A DNA stretch of 39,865 nucleotides from a virus (IMGVR_UViG_3300035698_019908:1-39865), one strand, 5' to 3'. Shown: positions 1 through 7,663, counted from the first letter of the stretch. The notes: generated from the sequence alone by a model not told the origin. Numbers and translations are program-made.

Positions 1-449
1 AAGAAAATGTTTTCGATTTAATTCCTGAATCTAAGTATTATGATGGTAAAGCTGAAGGAATTGTTTTGAAAAATTATTCTCGTAAGTCACAGCAAGGTAA
101 TTATCAATTGTTTGCTAAGGTTGTTTGTGAACAATTTAAAGAAGATAATCGAGCTACGTTTGGTGGAATAAAAAAACCTAATAGTGATACTCAAAAGATT
201 GTTGATGAGTTTTGTACACAAGCACGAGTTTATAAATCAATTAATAAATTGGTTCAAGAAGAAGGGAATCCTTTACAAATGGAATTAATGAAATATTTAC
301 CAAGGTTAGTTGTTAAAGATATTTTATCAGAAGAAATTCTTAATATTCAATCGACTTATAATTGGTTAGATTTTAAATCTATGAATAAATTAGTGTGTGT
401 AAAGTGTGTTAAGTATTTGCAAGGATACATGGTGAATAAAAATGAATGA
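1..449 (+). CDS. RNA ligase family nucleotidyltransferase, C-terminal part (5' end outside window)
   Basis: The reading frame is open from the left edge (codons begin at base 3) and ends at TGA 447-449. The visible 148 residues contain YDGKAEGIVLKNY, which fits motif IV (EGIVLK) of the covalent nucleotidyltransferase superfamily. It is followed by a stretch ending in FAKVVCEQFKE, as seen after the adenylation core of T4 Rnl2-type RNA ligases. The rest is helical and lysine-rich, consistent with a C-terminal domain. The catalytic lysine motif KxxG would lie left of the window. Such viral enzymes seal nicked RNA, for example tRNAs cut by host defence. A DNA ligase of the same superfamily is the main alternative. 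A TTG at 66 could be mistaken for a start, but the frame clearly continues upstream. Confidence 0.7.
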   Translation, partial: ENVFDLIPESKYYDGKAEGIVLKNYSRKSQQGNYQLFAKVVCEQFKEDNRATFGGIKKPNSDTQKIVDEFCTQARVYKSINKLVQEEGNPLQMELMKYLPRLVVKDILSEEILNIQSTYNWLDFKSMNKLVCVKCVKYLQGYMVNKNE

Positions 450-564
450 ATTTAATTGTTCTTTTTGTACAGCAAAAAAAAGAAATTGTGATAATTGTAT
501 TTTTGTTCATTTACTTTTAAAAATGAATGATGTAGATAAAAAATTAAAAAATTTAACGTTTTGA
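442..564 (+). CDS. 40-residue protein with two CxxC pairs
   Basis: The ATG at 442 overlaps the last codons of the ligase gene in another frame and has GGTGA about seven bases upstream, so translation is probably coupled. The product reads C6-x2-C9 and C16-x2-C19, a compact four-cysteine knuckle likely to hold one zinc ion, followed by a basic helix. No family is recognised. Small zinc knuckles of this kind are common in viral early regions as nucleic-acid or protein binders, but the role here is unknown. Confidence 0.6.
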   Translation: MNEFNCSFCTAKKRNCDNCIFVHLLLKMNDVDKKLKNLTF

Positions 565-577
565 GTCAATTTTTAAT

Positions 578-590
578 AATTATATTTAAG
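578..590 (+). promoter_or_regulatory. Archaeal TATA box upstream of the 624 gene
   Basis: AATTATATTTAAG matches the TATA motif found before other rightward genes in this window. It lies 34-46 bases before the ATG at 624, so the transcript would start near 612 with a very short leader. A second weaker AT-rich box lies at 602-615. Confidence 0.5.
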
Positions 591-623
591 TATGATAAAA
601 AATTATATATAAATAGTGGTATT

Positions 624-911
624 ATGAGTGTATGGGAACATTTTCAGTTGATAGAAATTCTATACAAAAAATGTAAATTAGGAGCAAGCAAATTTAAAAT
701 ATTCTTAAAAGGTAGTAATGAAGATTTCATTAAGGAATGTATTGGATTTGTCGTATTTTACGGGGTATTAATTAACTTAGTATTACACCTCTTACTTAAT
801 TTTAATTTAACAGTAATTAATATCTTTGCTTCTGGTGCCACATATTATATATTAGTAGACTTTATAAAGTTGCTAGCAGAACATAGGTTTATATTGTTCA
901 GGAATAAATAG
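624..911 (+). CDS. Small protein with two predicted membrane helices
   Basis: 95 residues starting at ATG 624. The frame is open back to TTG 561, but that stretch contains the TATA box at 578-590, so the internal ATG is preferred. An amphipathic N-terminal part is followed by two hydrophobic segments, about residues 44-60 (FVVFYGVLINLVLHLLL) and 65-85, and then a basic tail RFILFRNK. This suggests an integral membrane protein with both ends on the same side. No Shine-Dalgarno is seen and the leader is short. It precedes the head operon by 11 bases. The function is unknown; a holin or superinfection-exclusion role is possible but unsupported. Confidence 0.55.
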   Translation: MSVWEHFQLIEILYKKCKLGASKFKIFLKGSNEDFIKECIGFVVFYGVLINLVLHLLLNFNLTVINIFASGATYYILVDFIKLLAEHRFILFRNK

Positions 912-922
912 GGGAGATTAAA

Positions 923-2872
923 ATGAAGACAATTAGTTTGAAAGAAATATTAAATGGCGCTGTAGATAAGCAACTTGAAGTACAAGATGAAGTAAATAAG
1001 ATTGATGATATATTAAAGCTTATTGATATTAAGAGCGATGCTTACAATTCTTGGTTAAACAAGAAAGCTGAACTACAAGCGAAGTTAGCATTATTAAAAG
1101 GGCAAGAAGAAGAGAAAGTAAAAGACGCAGGGAAAGAATCATTTAGAGAAGGAGTTAATGGGCCTTCAGACCAAGACACACAGTATTTAGCTAAGAAAAT
1201 GTACAACCAACATTGGGATAATTTAAGTACAAGTCAACAAGATGCTATATATAAGAAATTAGGTTCAGAATCTGTTGACGAAGAAGAAGTTGAGGTTAAA
1301 AAAGAAGTAGCAATCACAAAAAAGGATGATACATATGTTGTAGAAAACTTGGATGTTACTGTAGACAAAGTAAAGCAAGAAGTTGCCGACGAAGAGAAAT
1401 TAGATTTTCTTGATACAATAACAAAAGATGAACCAAAGCAAGAAGCTTTTAACGATAACCCATCGGTTATTTGTATAGGGGATAGAGTTAGAATTGGAAG
1501 TGGGGTTCATTCAAATGATTTTGGAACTGTTGTGAAAGTTGTACCAAATGAAGGTACTTATGAAATAGCATTAGAAGGAAGTAAGGATAAAATAGTTGTT
1601 GGTGGAAATACATATGTTGTTAAAGCTGAATCTGTTATTCAAAACGAAAAAGATTTAAAAGAAATGTTTAAAGCAATGGCTGAATCAAAGTCTAATTATT
1701 ATGAGAGTGCATTAACTAAATCTGATGAAAAATGGATGGTTGATTTATTCTTAACAGGAATGGGTTCGGAAGATATTGCTCAAATGTTGAGAATAGAAAA
1801 AGGAAAAACTATTACACCAAAAGGCGTATTATATATAGTACAAAATTTTAAAGAATCTTTTGACAGCGAATTGGCAATGGGAATAGAATTAGAAAAGGAA
1901 CACACAGAAGATCCAGCAGTTGCAGAAAAAATTGCTAGAGATCATCTGGCAGAAATTCCTGATTATTATACTATATTACAATCAATGGAAGCTGGAGCTC
2001 AAATTGGAGAAGAATCTTTGAGAGAAGCATTCAAAGCTGGAGATAAAGTAATTACACCTGATGGAAAGAAAGGTTATATTTATCAAGTACAAGATGATAA
2101 GTTTAGAGTTACTTCACAACCACAAACAGGATTGATTGGTTGGTTTAAAGGAAGTGAATTAAAACAAGAATCTTTGAGAGAAAGTATAGCAACGATATCA
2201 AAGGATAAAAGAATAATGAGTGATGGAAAGTCTAAATATATAGTAAAGTATGATGGCAATACATATACAACTGATGAATCAAAAGCATCCATTATTAATA
2301 GATTAAAAGCGAAAGGATATATAATTAAAAGTGAGTCTTTAAAAGAAGGAATGGGAACAGATGGTGTTCCACGAAATGGCAAACCAAAGACTGATGACGA
2401 ACGAAAAGCTACTCATGGTGATGGAGAATTACCACCAAAGGGAACAGGATTAAAGAAAGAAGGAACACAAGCGGAACTAGATGATTTTTGGAAAAGAAAA
2501 ATTGACAATGCAAAAAAGATGAATAAAAGTTCTGATGAATTAAGAAAGATATTAGCAAAAAAGAATAACAAGGAAGAATCTTTAAAAGAAATAATAGATA
2601 GTAAAATTCTTCAAAGAGCAAGAGGAATAATTGACTCTAATGATAATCCAACAAGTCAAATAAATGATTTGGTTGATGATGGATATAGTTTAAAAGATGC
2701 TAAAGATTTAGTTATCGCAATTGCTGCTGGGGAAGAATCTTTAAAAGAAAGTGGAATGACTAGAGACCAAACAGCTCAAAAAATGTTTAAAAAGAATTTT
2801 AGTGATTTATCAAATGTAGAAAAAAATAAAGTTGATGATGATATGATGGCTACAATGTTTTTAGGACAATAA
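923..2872 (+). CDS. Modular 649-residue head-operon protein with repeated ESL(K/R)E junctions, candidate polyprotein
   Basis: ATG 923 has a good GGGGAGATT ribosome binding site. The protein is acidic/lysine-rich and built from unlike segments separated by a recurring pentapeptide: ESFRE at 72-76, ESLRE at 364-368 and 416-420, ESLKE at 471-475, 552-556 and 605-609. SLKE also occurs at residues 5-8. Between these lie an N-terminal coiled coil (about 15-70), an SH3/KOW-like strand module (GDRVRIGSG, about 184-235), a segment resembling DUF5661 (about 300-352, with ELEKEHTEDP and HLAEIPDYYT), a second SH3/KOW-like module (GDKVITPDG, about 372-412), a beta module (420-470), a Gly/Lys-rich stretch (476-512), and helical tails. 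The 79-115 segment resembles the last one (AKKMYNQ versus AQKMFKK). It lies immediately before MuF-like and portal genes, so it is probably packaged in the head. No enzyme signature is seen. Cleavage at the junctions by the prohead protease is inferred from T4-type (L/I)xE sites, not shown. Confidence 0.75.
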   Translation: MKTISLKEILNGAVDKQLEVQDEVNKIDDILKLIDIKSDAYNSWLNKKAELQAKLALLKGQEEEKVKDAGKESFREGVNGPSDQDTQYLAKKMYNQHWDNLSTSQQDAIYKKLGSESVDEEEVEVKKEVAITKKDDTYVVENLDVTVDKVKQEVADEEKLDFLDTITKDEPKQEAFNDNPSVICIGDRVRIGSGVHSNDFGTVVKVVPNEGTYEIALEGSKDKIVVGGNTYVVKAESVIQNEKDLKEMFKAMAESKSNYYESALTKSDEKWMVDLFLTGMGSEDIAQMLRIEKGKTITPKGVLYIVQNFKESFDSELAMGIELEKEHTEDPAVAEKIARDHLAEIPDYYTILQSMEAGAQIGEESLREAFKAGDKVITPDGKKGYIYQVQDDKFRVTSQPQTGLIGWFKGSELKQESLRESIATISKDKRIMSDGKSKYIVKYDGNTYTTDESKASIINRLKAKGYIIKSESLKEGMGTDGVPRNGKPKTDDERKATHGDGELPPKGTGLKKEGTQAELDDFWKRKIDNAKKMNKSSDELRKILAKKNNKEESLKEIIDSKILQRARGIIDSNDNPTSQINDLVDDGYSLKDAKDLVIAIAAGEESLKESGMTRDQTAQKMFKKNFSDLSNVEKNKVDDDMMATMFLGQ

Positions 2873-2873
2873 A

Positions 2874-3098
2874 ATGAATATCAAACAAGTAATTAATACA
2901 ATGAAGTTGTATGCAGAAGGAAAAACTCCAACAAAGAAACGTTGGGTTTGTAAGTATAACGAAGATACTTGTGCTTTTTGTAAAAAATTACATGGACAAA
3001 CAGTTAAATTGAGCGATACATTTAAGATGGAAGGATATAAATTAAATAGTCCTCCTGCGCATCCTGGATGTAATTGTGTGATTGAAAAGGTGAAATAA
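2874..3098 (+). CDS. Minimal MuF-like minor head protein (C-terminal domain only)
   Basis: A 74-residue protein containing a basic region, then CAFCKKLHGQ at 33-42 and PPAHPGCNC at about 60-68. The spacing W-x-C...CxxC...PPxHPxCxC is the zinc/disulphide signature at the C terminus of phage Mu gpF/SPP1 gp7 minor head proteins. These sit at the portal and influence DNA ejection or capsid assembly. Full-length members usually exceed 250 residues, so this is a stand-alone C-terminal module. It starts two bases after the preceding stop and ends two bases before portal, in the usual MuF-portal neighbourhood. Alternatively the upstream 649-residue protein supplies the missing N-terminal function. 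Confidence 0.7.
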   Translation: MNIKQVINTMKLYAEGKTPTKKRWVCKYNEDTCAFCKKLHGQTVKLSDTFKMEGYKLNSPPAHPGCNCVIEKVK

Positions 3099-3099
3099 G

Positions 3100-4548
3100 A
3101 TGAAAACATTTAGAGAAATATTGGGAACATTTAAAGAACAATCACAATTAATGAAAGGTATTATTCCAAAGGATAGAAGAGTAGATTTATTTGGAAAAGA
3201 ATATTTTACACCTCACGAAGAAATGCGTAAATGTAAACAAGCATATAATGATAATGGACTTATTTCAGCTGCAGTTGATTCACTTACAGATTTTATCATG
3301 GGTAATGACTTATTTATAGAAAGTGAGGATAAAAAAACAAAAGATTTTTACCAAAATATTATTGATGATAGTCAACCTGATATGTTTGAAACAACTAGAG
3401 AGTTTGTAGAAAATTGTGTTAAAACAGGAAATGGGTACATAGAAATTGATTGGGATGATAAAGGATTACCAAAAGCATATTATCCTGTTGCTGATTCAAC
3501 TAGAATATATTTAAACACAGATCCATATGGATTACCTTTAACTAAATCAGTGTTTGACCCAAAAACACAATCATCAAAAATAGTTTATAATTTAGATGAA
3601 TATTATATTCAAGAAGTTCCTACTAGTTGGAGAGCTCCAGATAACGCACCAGTTAAACCAAGATGGTTTAATTTAACTTATAGTTTTAGTAATTACCACG
3701 AAGTAAAGATTTATGGAATCCCAATTCATAGAGATAAATTAATGCATATTAAATGGGGAACAGGAGATAGTGGATTATATGGAAGAAGTTTTATTGCTAG
3801 TATTCTTGATGACCATGAAATTTTGAAAAGAATTGAGAAAGCAATGGGTATAATTGCTAAATATAAAGCAATTCCTAAAAAAATGTTTACTCCTGCTGAT
3901 GGAGAAGAATTTAGTCAAGATGATATTAATGAATTAGCAATGTATTTTGAAGGATTAGAAGATGATGAAAATGCTATTACTTGGAAAAATATGAAAGTAG
4001 AAGATTTATCATATGCTGGTAGAGAAATTAATATGGATGGTGCTGTAGACCATTGTCGTAGAAAAATTATTTCAGGTTTAACTCCAGAATTTTTAATTGG
4101 ATATGGAATGGATACTAATATGGCAACAGCAGACCAATTATTAATTGCTTTTATGCTTAGATTACAAACAAAAAGAAGATTATGGTCAAAACAATGGGAT
4201 AAATATTTTATTAAACCATATCAAAAAGTTCATCCAGAATTAAAAAAAGCTAAAGTTAAATTTGGAGATATTGATTTTAGAACCCCAAGTGAAAAGAATA
4301 ATGAAATTAGAGCTAAATGGCAAGGAAATCAAATTACTTATAATGAAATGAGAAAAGAAGAAGGTAAACCATCACATAAAAATGGAGAAATATTTTATAA
4401 AGATTTTATACAACAAGGAATGGATGAAAAACCAGCACTTCCTGCAGGTTCTAATAATCTTTCTCCTTCTCCAAAACAAGTTAAAGCTGAAAAATATAAA
4501 AAAGTAATTAAAAGAGCAGTTGAATTAGGGTTGAAGATAAATGATTAA
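3100..4548 (+). CDS. Portal protein
   Basis: 482 residues from ATG 3100, with GGTGA upstream. Length and organisation fit the portal family: N-terminal wing (DNGLISAAVDSLTDFIMGN, about 49-67), a beta-rich middle with KTGNGYIEI (about 108), the HIKWGTGDSGLYGRS turn (about 223-237), a long helical stem (HEILKRIEKAMGIIAKYKAIPKKMF), and the GLTPEFLIGYGMDTNMATADQ segment (about 327-348). The portal forms the dodecameric ring at one capsid vertex, through which DNA is packaged and ejected. The N terminus, MKTFREILGTFKE, carries two (F)xE tripeptides resembling the junctions in the 649-residue protein. Overlaps the next gene by eight bases. Large terminase, often just upstream, is not present in the window. 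Confidence 0.9.
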   Translation: MKTFREILGTFKEQSQLMKGIIPKDRRVDLFGKEYFTPHEEMRKCKQAYNDNGLISAAVDSLTDFIMGNDLFIESEDKKTKDFYQNIIDDSQPDMFETTREFVENCVKTGNGYIEIDWDDKGLPKAYYPVADSTRIYLNTDPYGLPLTKSVFDPKTQSSKIVYNLDEYYIQEVPTSWRAPDNAPVKPRWFNLTYSFSNYHEVKIYGIPIHRDKLMHIKWGTGDSGLYGRSFIASILDDHEILKRIEKAMGIIAKYKAIPKKMFTPADGEEFSQDDINELAMYFEGLEDDENAITWKNMKVEDLSYAGREINMDGAVDHCRRKIISGLTPEFLIGYGMDTNMATADQLLIAFMLRLQTKRRLWSKQWDKYFIKPYQKVHPELKKAKVKFGDIDFRTPSEKNNEIRAKWQGNQITYNEMRKEEGKPSHKNGEIFYKDFIQQGMDEKPALPAGSNNLSPSPKQVKAEKYKKVIKRAVELGLKIND

Positions 4549-4810
4549 TATACAAACAATACAAAAATTTTTAAAAAGTCAAAATCCTTCATGGAATATA
4601 ACAAAAATTATGTTTGTTGGTTGGTTAATATTAAGGATTTTAGATTCACATAAAAAACAATCTATTGATATACCAAAAGATTATGATATTATAGAGAAAA
4701 AAGGTAATAAAACACTTTGGTTTGATGCAAAATCTAATACTTATGCTATACAAGGACCAAATGATATAACCCCTTTTAATAATATACAAGATGCTAAAAA
4801 GCATCTATAA
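4541..4810 (+). CDS. Hypothetical protein, 89 residues
   Basis: The ATG at 4541 overlaps the portal stop by eight bases, so translation is coupled. The product has an amphipathic N-terminal helix, a short hydrophobic stretch ITKIMFVGWLILRIL (about 20-34) that may be one membrane-associated helix, and a polar C-terminal half with probable beta strands (DYDIIEKKGNKTLWFDAKSNTYAI). No family recognised. Position between portal and prohead protease, just before a transcription terminator, suggests a minor head or assembly factor. Confidence 0.7.
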   Translation: MINIQTIQKFLKSQNPSWNITKIMFVGWLILRILDSHKKQSIDIPKDYDIIEKKGNKTLWFDAKSNTYAIQGPNDITPFNNIQDAKKHL

Positions 4811-4867
4811 AAAATACTAATAATACACCTTGTTTTTTTAATTATTTTCTATTTTTATTAAGTAATC

Positions 4868-4885
4868 ACTAAGTGTTTACTTAGT
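4868..4885 (+). terminator. Hairpin with T-rich tail after the portal operon
   Basis: ACTAAGT-GTTT-ACTTAGT is a perfect seven-pair stem with a four-base loop, followed by ACCTTTTTATTT. An earlier T7 run (about 4834-4840) lies between the stop of the 89-residue gene and this hairpin. It sits directly before a new promoter. Archaeal termination depends mainly on U-tracts, so the T-runs may be what matters. Confidence 0.5.
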
Positions 4886-4894
4886 ACCTTTTTA

Positions 4895-4903
4895 TTTATA
4901 TAC
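4895..4903 (+). promoter_or_regulatory. TATA box for the winged-helix/protease operon
   Basis: TTTATATAC lies 24-32 bases before the ATG at 4927, with the AT-rich TATATATTATATTATTA just before the ATG. The gene has no Shine-Dalgarno, so the transcript is probably leaderless or nearly so. This start-site region resembles that of the promoter before 7823. Confidence 0.5.
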
Positions 4904-4926
4904 TTCCTATATATATTATATTATTA

Positions 4927-5130
4927 ATGAATGCTGATATTAATAATATAATTTTAGAAAGTATTGAAGATACATGGAAACCAATAAGTACTATTGCTCA
5001 TGAATTAGATGAAAACGTTTCAAGGGTAAATAAATGTATTATTTCATTAAAGAAAAGAGATAAAGTATTATATAGATATTCAGAAAAGAAAAAAGCTGGT
5101 AAAGTTCCATTGGAATATATCAGGAAGTGA
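4927..5130 (+). CDS. Small winged helix-turn-helix protein
   Basis: 67 residues. The pattern IILESIEDTWKPISTIAHELDENVSRVNKCIISLKKRDKVLYRY (about 8-51) fits a winged helix: helix 1, a short helix with STIA, a recognition helix around NVSRVNKCIISLKKR, then a wing rich in lysine. Such domains usually bind DNA as repressors or activators. It is the first gene after a terminator and behind its own leaderless promoter, and is followed four bases later by the prohead protease. It therefore could regulate the head operon or itself. A regulator inside a head gene cluster is unusual; a structural reuse of the fold cannot be excluded. Confidence 0.65.
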   Translation: MNADINNIILESIEDTWKPISTIAHELDENVSRVNKCIISLKKRDKVLYRYSEKKKAGKVPLEYIRK

Positions 5131-5134
5131 AAAA

Positions 5135-6028
5135 ATGGATAAAGTAATGATAAAAGAAAGTATTTGGCAACCAGTTCAAGGTTATATGATTAAAGAAGAA
5201 TATGACCCTATTTCTAAAAAAGTAACAGGAATCATAATTGAAGGTAATGCTTTAGATACTACAATACCAACAAGAAATGGTGTTTTATATGACCATGCAA
5301 GTGTTGCAGCAACATGTAAAATGCTTGAAAAAAAACCAATGCTGTTAAATCATGATGAAACACAATTACCTATTGGGCATGTTGAACGTGCTTGGATGGA
5401 TGGAAATATATTAAAGTATAGAGGAAATTTAGATCCAGAAGAAAAAGATTTAATTAGAAAAATAAAACGTGGAGATATTAATAATGTATCAATACAAACA
5501 ATGGTAGATGAAGTATCACATGAAGAAAGTATGGATGGAAAACAATATACAAGAGCTTTTCCAGAAGATTGGGCAGAATTAAGTATTGTAACTATTCCAG
5601 GATATGCTGATAGTTCAATTAATCTTTCAGAAGCATTGAAATTATCAGAAAAAGGAATAAATAAAGAAAAATGTTCTATGATGTTTGTTAAGAAAAAAGA
5701 TGAAGATTTTTTTGAAAATATAATTAAGAAAAATAAATTAAAAGTTTATTCTAAAATTAGAGAAGGAAATAATATAAATTACACCTTAGATGATGGGATT
5801 GAAGAGCAAAAAGTAATTAAAGAAGAAATAGATGAAAAAGAAGATGACCCATATCTAATAACAAGTAAAGAGGATATTAATACATCTAATGCTGACGCAT
5901 TAATTACAACTGATTTAACAAAAAAGGTAAAGAAACAACCTGAACCATATATGTTAAATAGAGAAGCATTTAAACCAATGGAAGATGCATTAGAAGTTAT
6001 TAAAATTATCGAAAATATAGGAGGATAA
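5135..6028 (+). CDS. Prohead maturation protease (HK97 S78-like)
   Basis: 297 residues with an AGGAAGTG ribosome binding site. The protease core spans about 25-185: GIIIEGNALDTT, the histidine in PMLLNHDE (His73), and the serine in GDINNVSIQ (Ser119), followed by WAELSIVTIPGYADS. This His/Ser arrangement and the final strand are typical of herpesvirus-assemblin-fold prohead proteases. The enzyme is packaged in the procapsid and cuts scaffold and capsid N-terminal extensions. The last 100 residues (about 195-297) are charged and helical, perhaps a built-in scaffold or targeting tail. Its own N terminus, MDKVMIKES, contains IKE, a possible self-cleavage site. It lies directly upstream of scaffold and capsid genes. 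Confidence 0.85.
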   Translation: MDKVMIKESIWQPVQGYMIKEEYDPISKKVTGIIIEGNALDTTIPTRNGVLYDHASVAATCKMLEKKPMLLNHDETQLPIGHVERAWMDGNILKYRGNLDPEEKDLIRKIKRGDINNVSIQTMVDEVSHEESMDGKQYTRAFPEDWAELSIVTIPGYADSSINLSEALKLSEKGINKEKCSMMFVKKKDEDFFENIIKKNKLKVYSKIREGNNINYTLDDGIEEQKVIKEEIDEKEDDPYLITSKEDINTSNADALITTDLTKKVKKQPEPYMLNREAFKPMEDALEVIKIIENIGG

Positions 6029-6032
6029 GTTC

Positions 6033-6701
6033 ATGGCTAGAAAAAAATTTCTAATAGAACAATTTGATGATGAAGAAGATAAACCTAAGGTAGCCAAAGA
6101 ACAAGGGGACGGTGGGTTACAAGCAAAGGATGTTGACGCAGCAATGACAAAAAAAGCTGAAGAACCATCTGAACAATCAGGACAATCTGATGTTATACCA
6201 AACGAACCACTTGAAAAAGCAAAGGCTTTAACCGAAGGAGTAGATGATTCATCTGATAAAATTTCCAAATTGGAAGCAACTGTTAAAGATTTGTCAACAA
6301 AGTTAGAACAACTTATGGCAGATAAAGATGCAACTAAAAAGGAAGCAATGGATACTGAAGAGGAACCAAAAATTGATAAAGAGGAACCAAAAGCAGAAAA
6401 TGCAATTGGATTTGAGGGAGACACACCATCAGGACCTTCATTAGGAAGTAAATCTGATATTGACGGTGGCTTACAGAAAAAAGCTGTAGACCCACAGGCA
6501 ACAGCAAAAGCTGAGAATCCATCAACACAATCTGGACAAGATATGGTGATTCCAACAGAACCATTAGAAGATGTAAAAAAACTTAACGAACGTCTTTCAG
6601 GACGAAGAACAATGGTTGGTTCATACCAAACAAAAGGATTCACTGAAGCACAAGAAGTTGAGAATGTAATGAAAGAATACGCAAGGGGGAATAGAGTATG
6701 A
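6033..6701 (+). CDS. Scaffold-like protein with internal duplication
   Basis: 222 residues, very acidic, Ala/Glu/Lys-rich, with a central coiled coil (about 73-100, SKLEATVKDLSTKLEQL) and little predicted fold. It starts after an AGGAGGAT ribosome binding site and its TGA overlaps the capsid ATG as ATGA. Composition, coiled coil and position between protease and capsid genes are typical of capsid scaffolds. Two copies of a 45-residue block occur: residues 26-70 (GDGGLQ...EQSGQ...VIPNEPLE) and 143-187 (IDGGLQ...TQSGQ...VIPTEPLE). The N terminus FLIEQFDDEE and the C-terminal KGFTEAQ each contain an (L/F)xE tripeptide, possible protease sites. A decoration role is less likely. Confidence 0.7.
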   Translation: MARKKFLIEQFDDEEDKPKVAKEQGDGGLQAKDVDAAMTKKAEEPSEQSGQSDVIPNEPLEKAKALTEGVDDSSDKISKLEATVKDLSTKLEQLMADKDATKKEAMDTEEEPKIDKEEPKAENAIGFEGDTPSGPSLGSKSDIDGGLQKKAVDPQATAKAENPSTQSGQDMVIPTEPLEDVKKLNERLSGRRTMVGSYQTKGFTEAQEVENVMKEYARGNRV

Positions 6702-7663
6702 ATTTGAAAATAGATAGTATGGACGGAACAGCTCTTTGTGAAGCTGCCGGAAGGATGCTTTTAAAAGATGCTGCTAACAAAGGATATACTGAATCAATGA
6801 GATTTAGAGAAGATATATCGACTTCAACTGCTAGTGCACTTTATACAACTGCTTTGGCTACAGTAATAAGAGAAGCTGTAGAACCAAATTTGGTTGGTAT
6901 GGAATTACTACAATTGAATGACGACCTAATGAATGGTGGAGGTAAAGGTGCAATAAAATTACCAAAAGATGCACGAGTTACTGCTGCAGAAGTATCTGAA
7001 GGTGGAGCAATTTCTTACACAGGAACAGGATATTCTAGTGTAACTGTAACACCAACTAAAAAGATAGCTGCAAGTAAAATTACTTGGGAAATGATGAAAA
7101 GAGGAATGGCATCGCTAGTATCTCTTGAAGCAAAAAGAACAGGTAAAGCACTTGCAAGAAAAGTAGATTCTGATATCATAGGTGGAATTGAAGCAATTAT
7201 AACATCAGGCAACTCTAATAGAGTAGCAACTGGTGGAGCTGCAACAAGAGTAGATTATGATAACCTAATCGATGCTAGAAGTTATCTAGAAGATGATGAC
7301 TATAAAGCAACACACTTAATCCTACATCCAACAGATTATGCATCACTTTGTAAAGATACAGACTTCAAAGAAGCATTATATAGAGGAACTGTAGTACCAG
7401 GTGGACAAAAAGCAGCTTCAATCTTCCCATTAGTGGAATATTTTGGAGCAGAAAAGATTGTTAAAACATCACAAATAACTACTGGAACATCATTGTTCGT
7501 AGATTCTAACGAAGCAGGAACATTTGTTAAAGAAACAGATGTAGAAGTTGTTGACGGAAGAATTAGCGGAGCTGTAGATACAGAAATAATTGCTCTTCAG
7601 AGTTATGGTATAACCATCCAAAACGTTACTGCTTGTAGCGGGGTTGTAATGGCTGCTTCATAG
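6698..7663 (+). CDS. Major capsid protein, HK97 fold
   Basis: 321 residues, ATG overlapping the scaffold stop, preceded by AAGGGGG. The sequence follows the HK97-type plan: a 38-residue N-terminal extension, an N-arm (STSTASALYTTALATVIREAVEPN), the E-loop region (GAIKLPKDARVTAAEVSEGGAISY, about 85-110), spine-helix region (KITWEMMKRGMASLVSLEAKRTGKALARKVD), and the A-domain with the LILHPTDYASL strand (about 208). The end, AVDTEIIALQSYGITI, is also usual for this fold. ESMRFRED at 32-39 has a FxE tripeptide before the N-arm, so maturation cleavage after Glu38 is plausible. A strong hairpin follows the stop codon. This protein builds the icosahedral shell. Confidence 0.9.
   Translation: MNLKIDSMDGTALCEAAGRMLLKDAANKGYTESMRFREDISTSTASALYTTALATVIREAVEPNLVGMELLQLNDDLMNGGGKGAIKLPKDARVTAAEVSEGGAISYTGTGYSSVTVTPTKKIAASKITWEMMKRGMASLVSLEAKRTGKALARKVDSDIIGGIEAIITSGNSNRVATGGAATRVDYDNLIDARSYLEDDDYKATHLILHPTDYASLCKDTDFKEALYRGTVVPGGQKAASIFPLVEYFGAEKIVKTSQITTGTSLFVDSNEAGTFVKETDVEVVDGRISGAVDTEIIALQSYGITIQNVTACSGVVMAAS

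Noticed and set aside
561-623. N-terminal extension of the 624 gene from TTG 561
   Set aside because: It would run through a TATA box and lacks a ribosome site; ATG 624 fits the promoter better.
5990-6643. 217-codon open frame on the minus strand
   Set aside because: It lies antisense to the scaffold gene, is Ser/Phe-rich as expected from the complement of Glu/Lys codons, and has no ribosome site.
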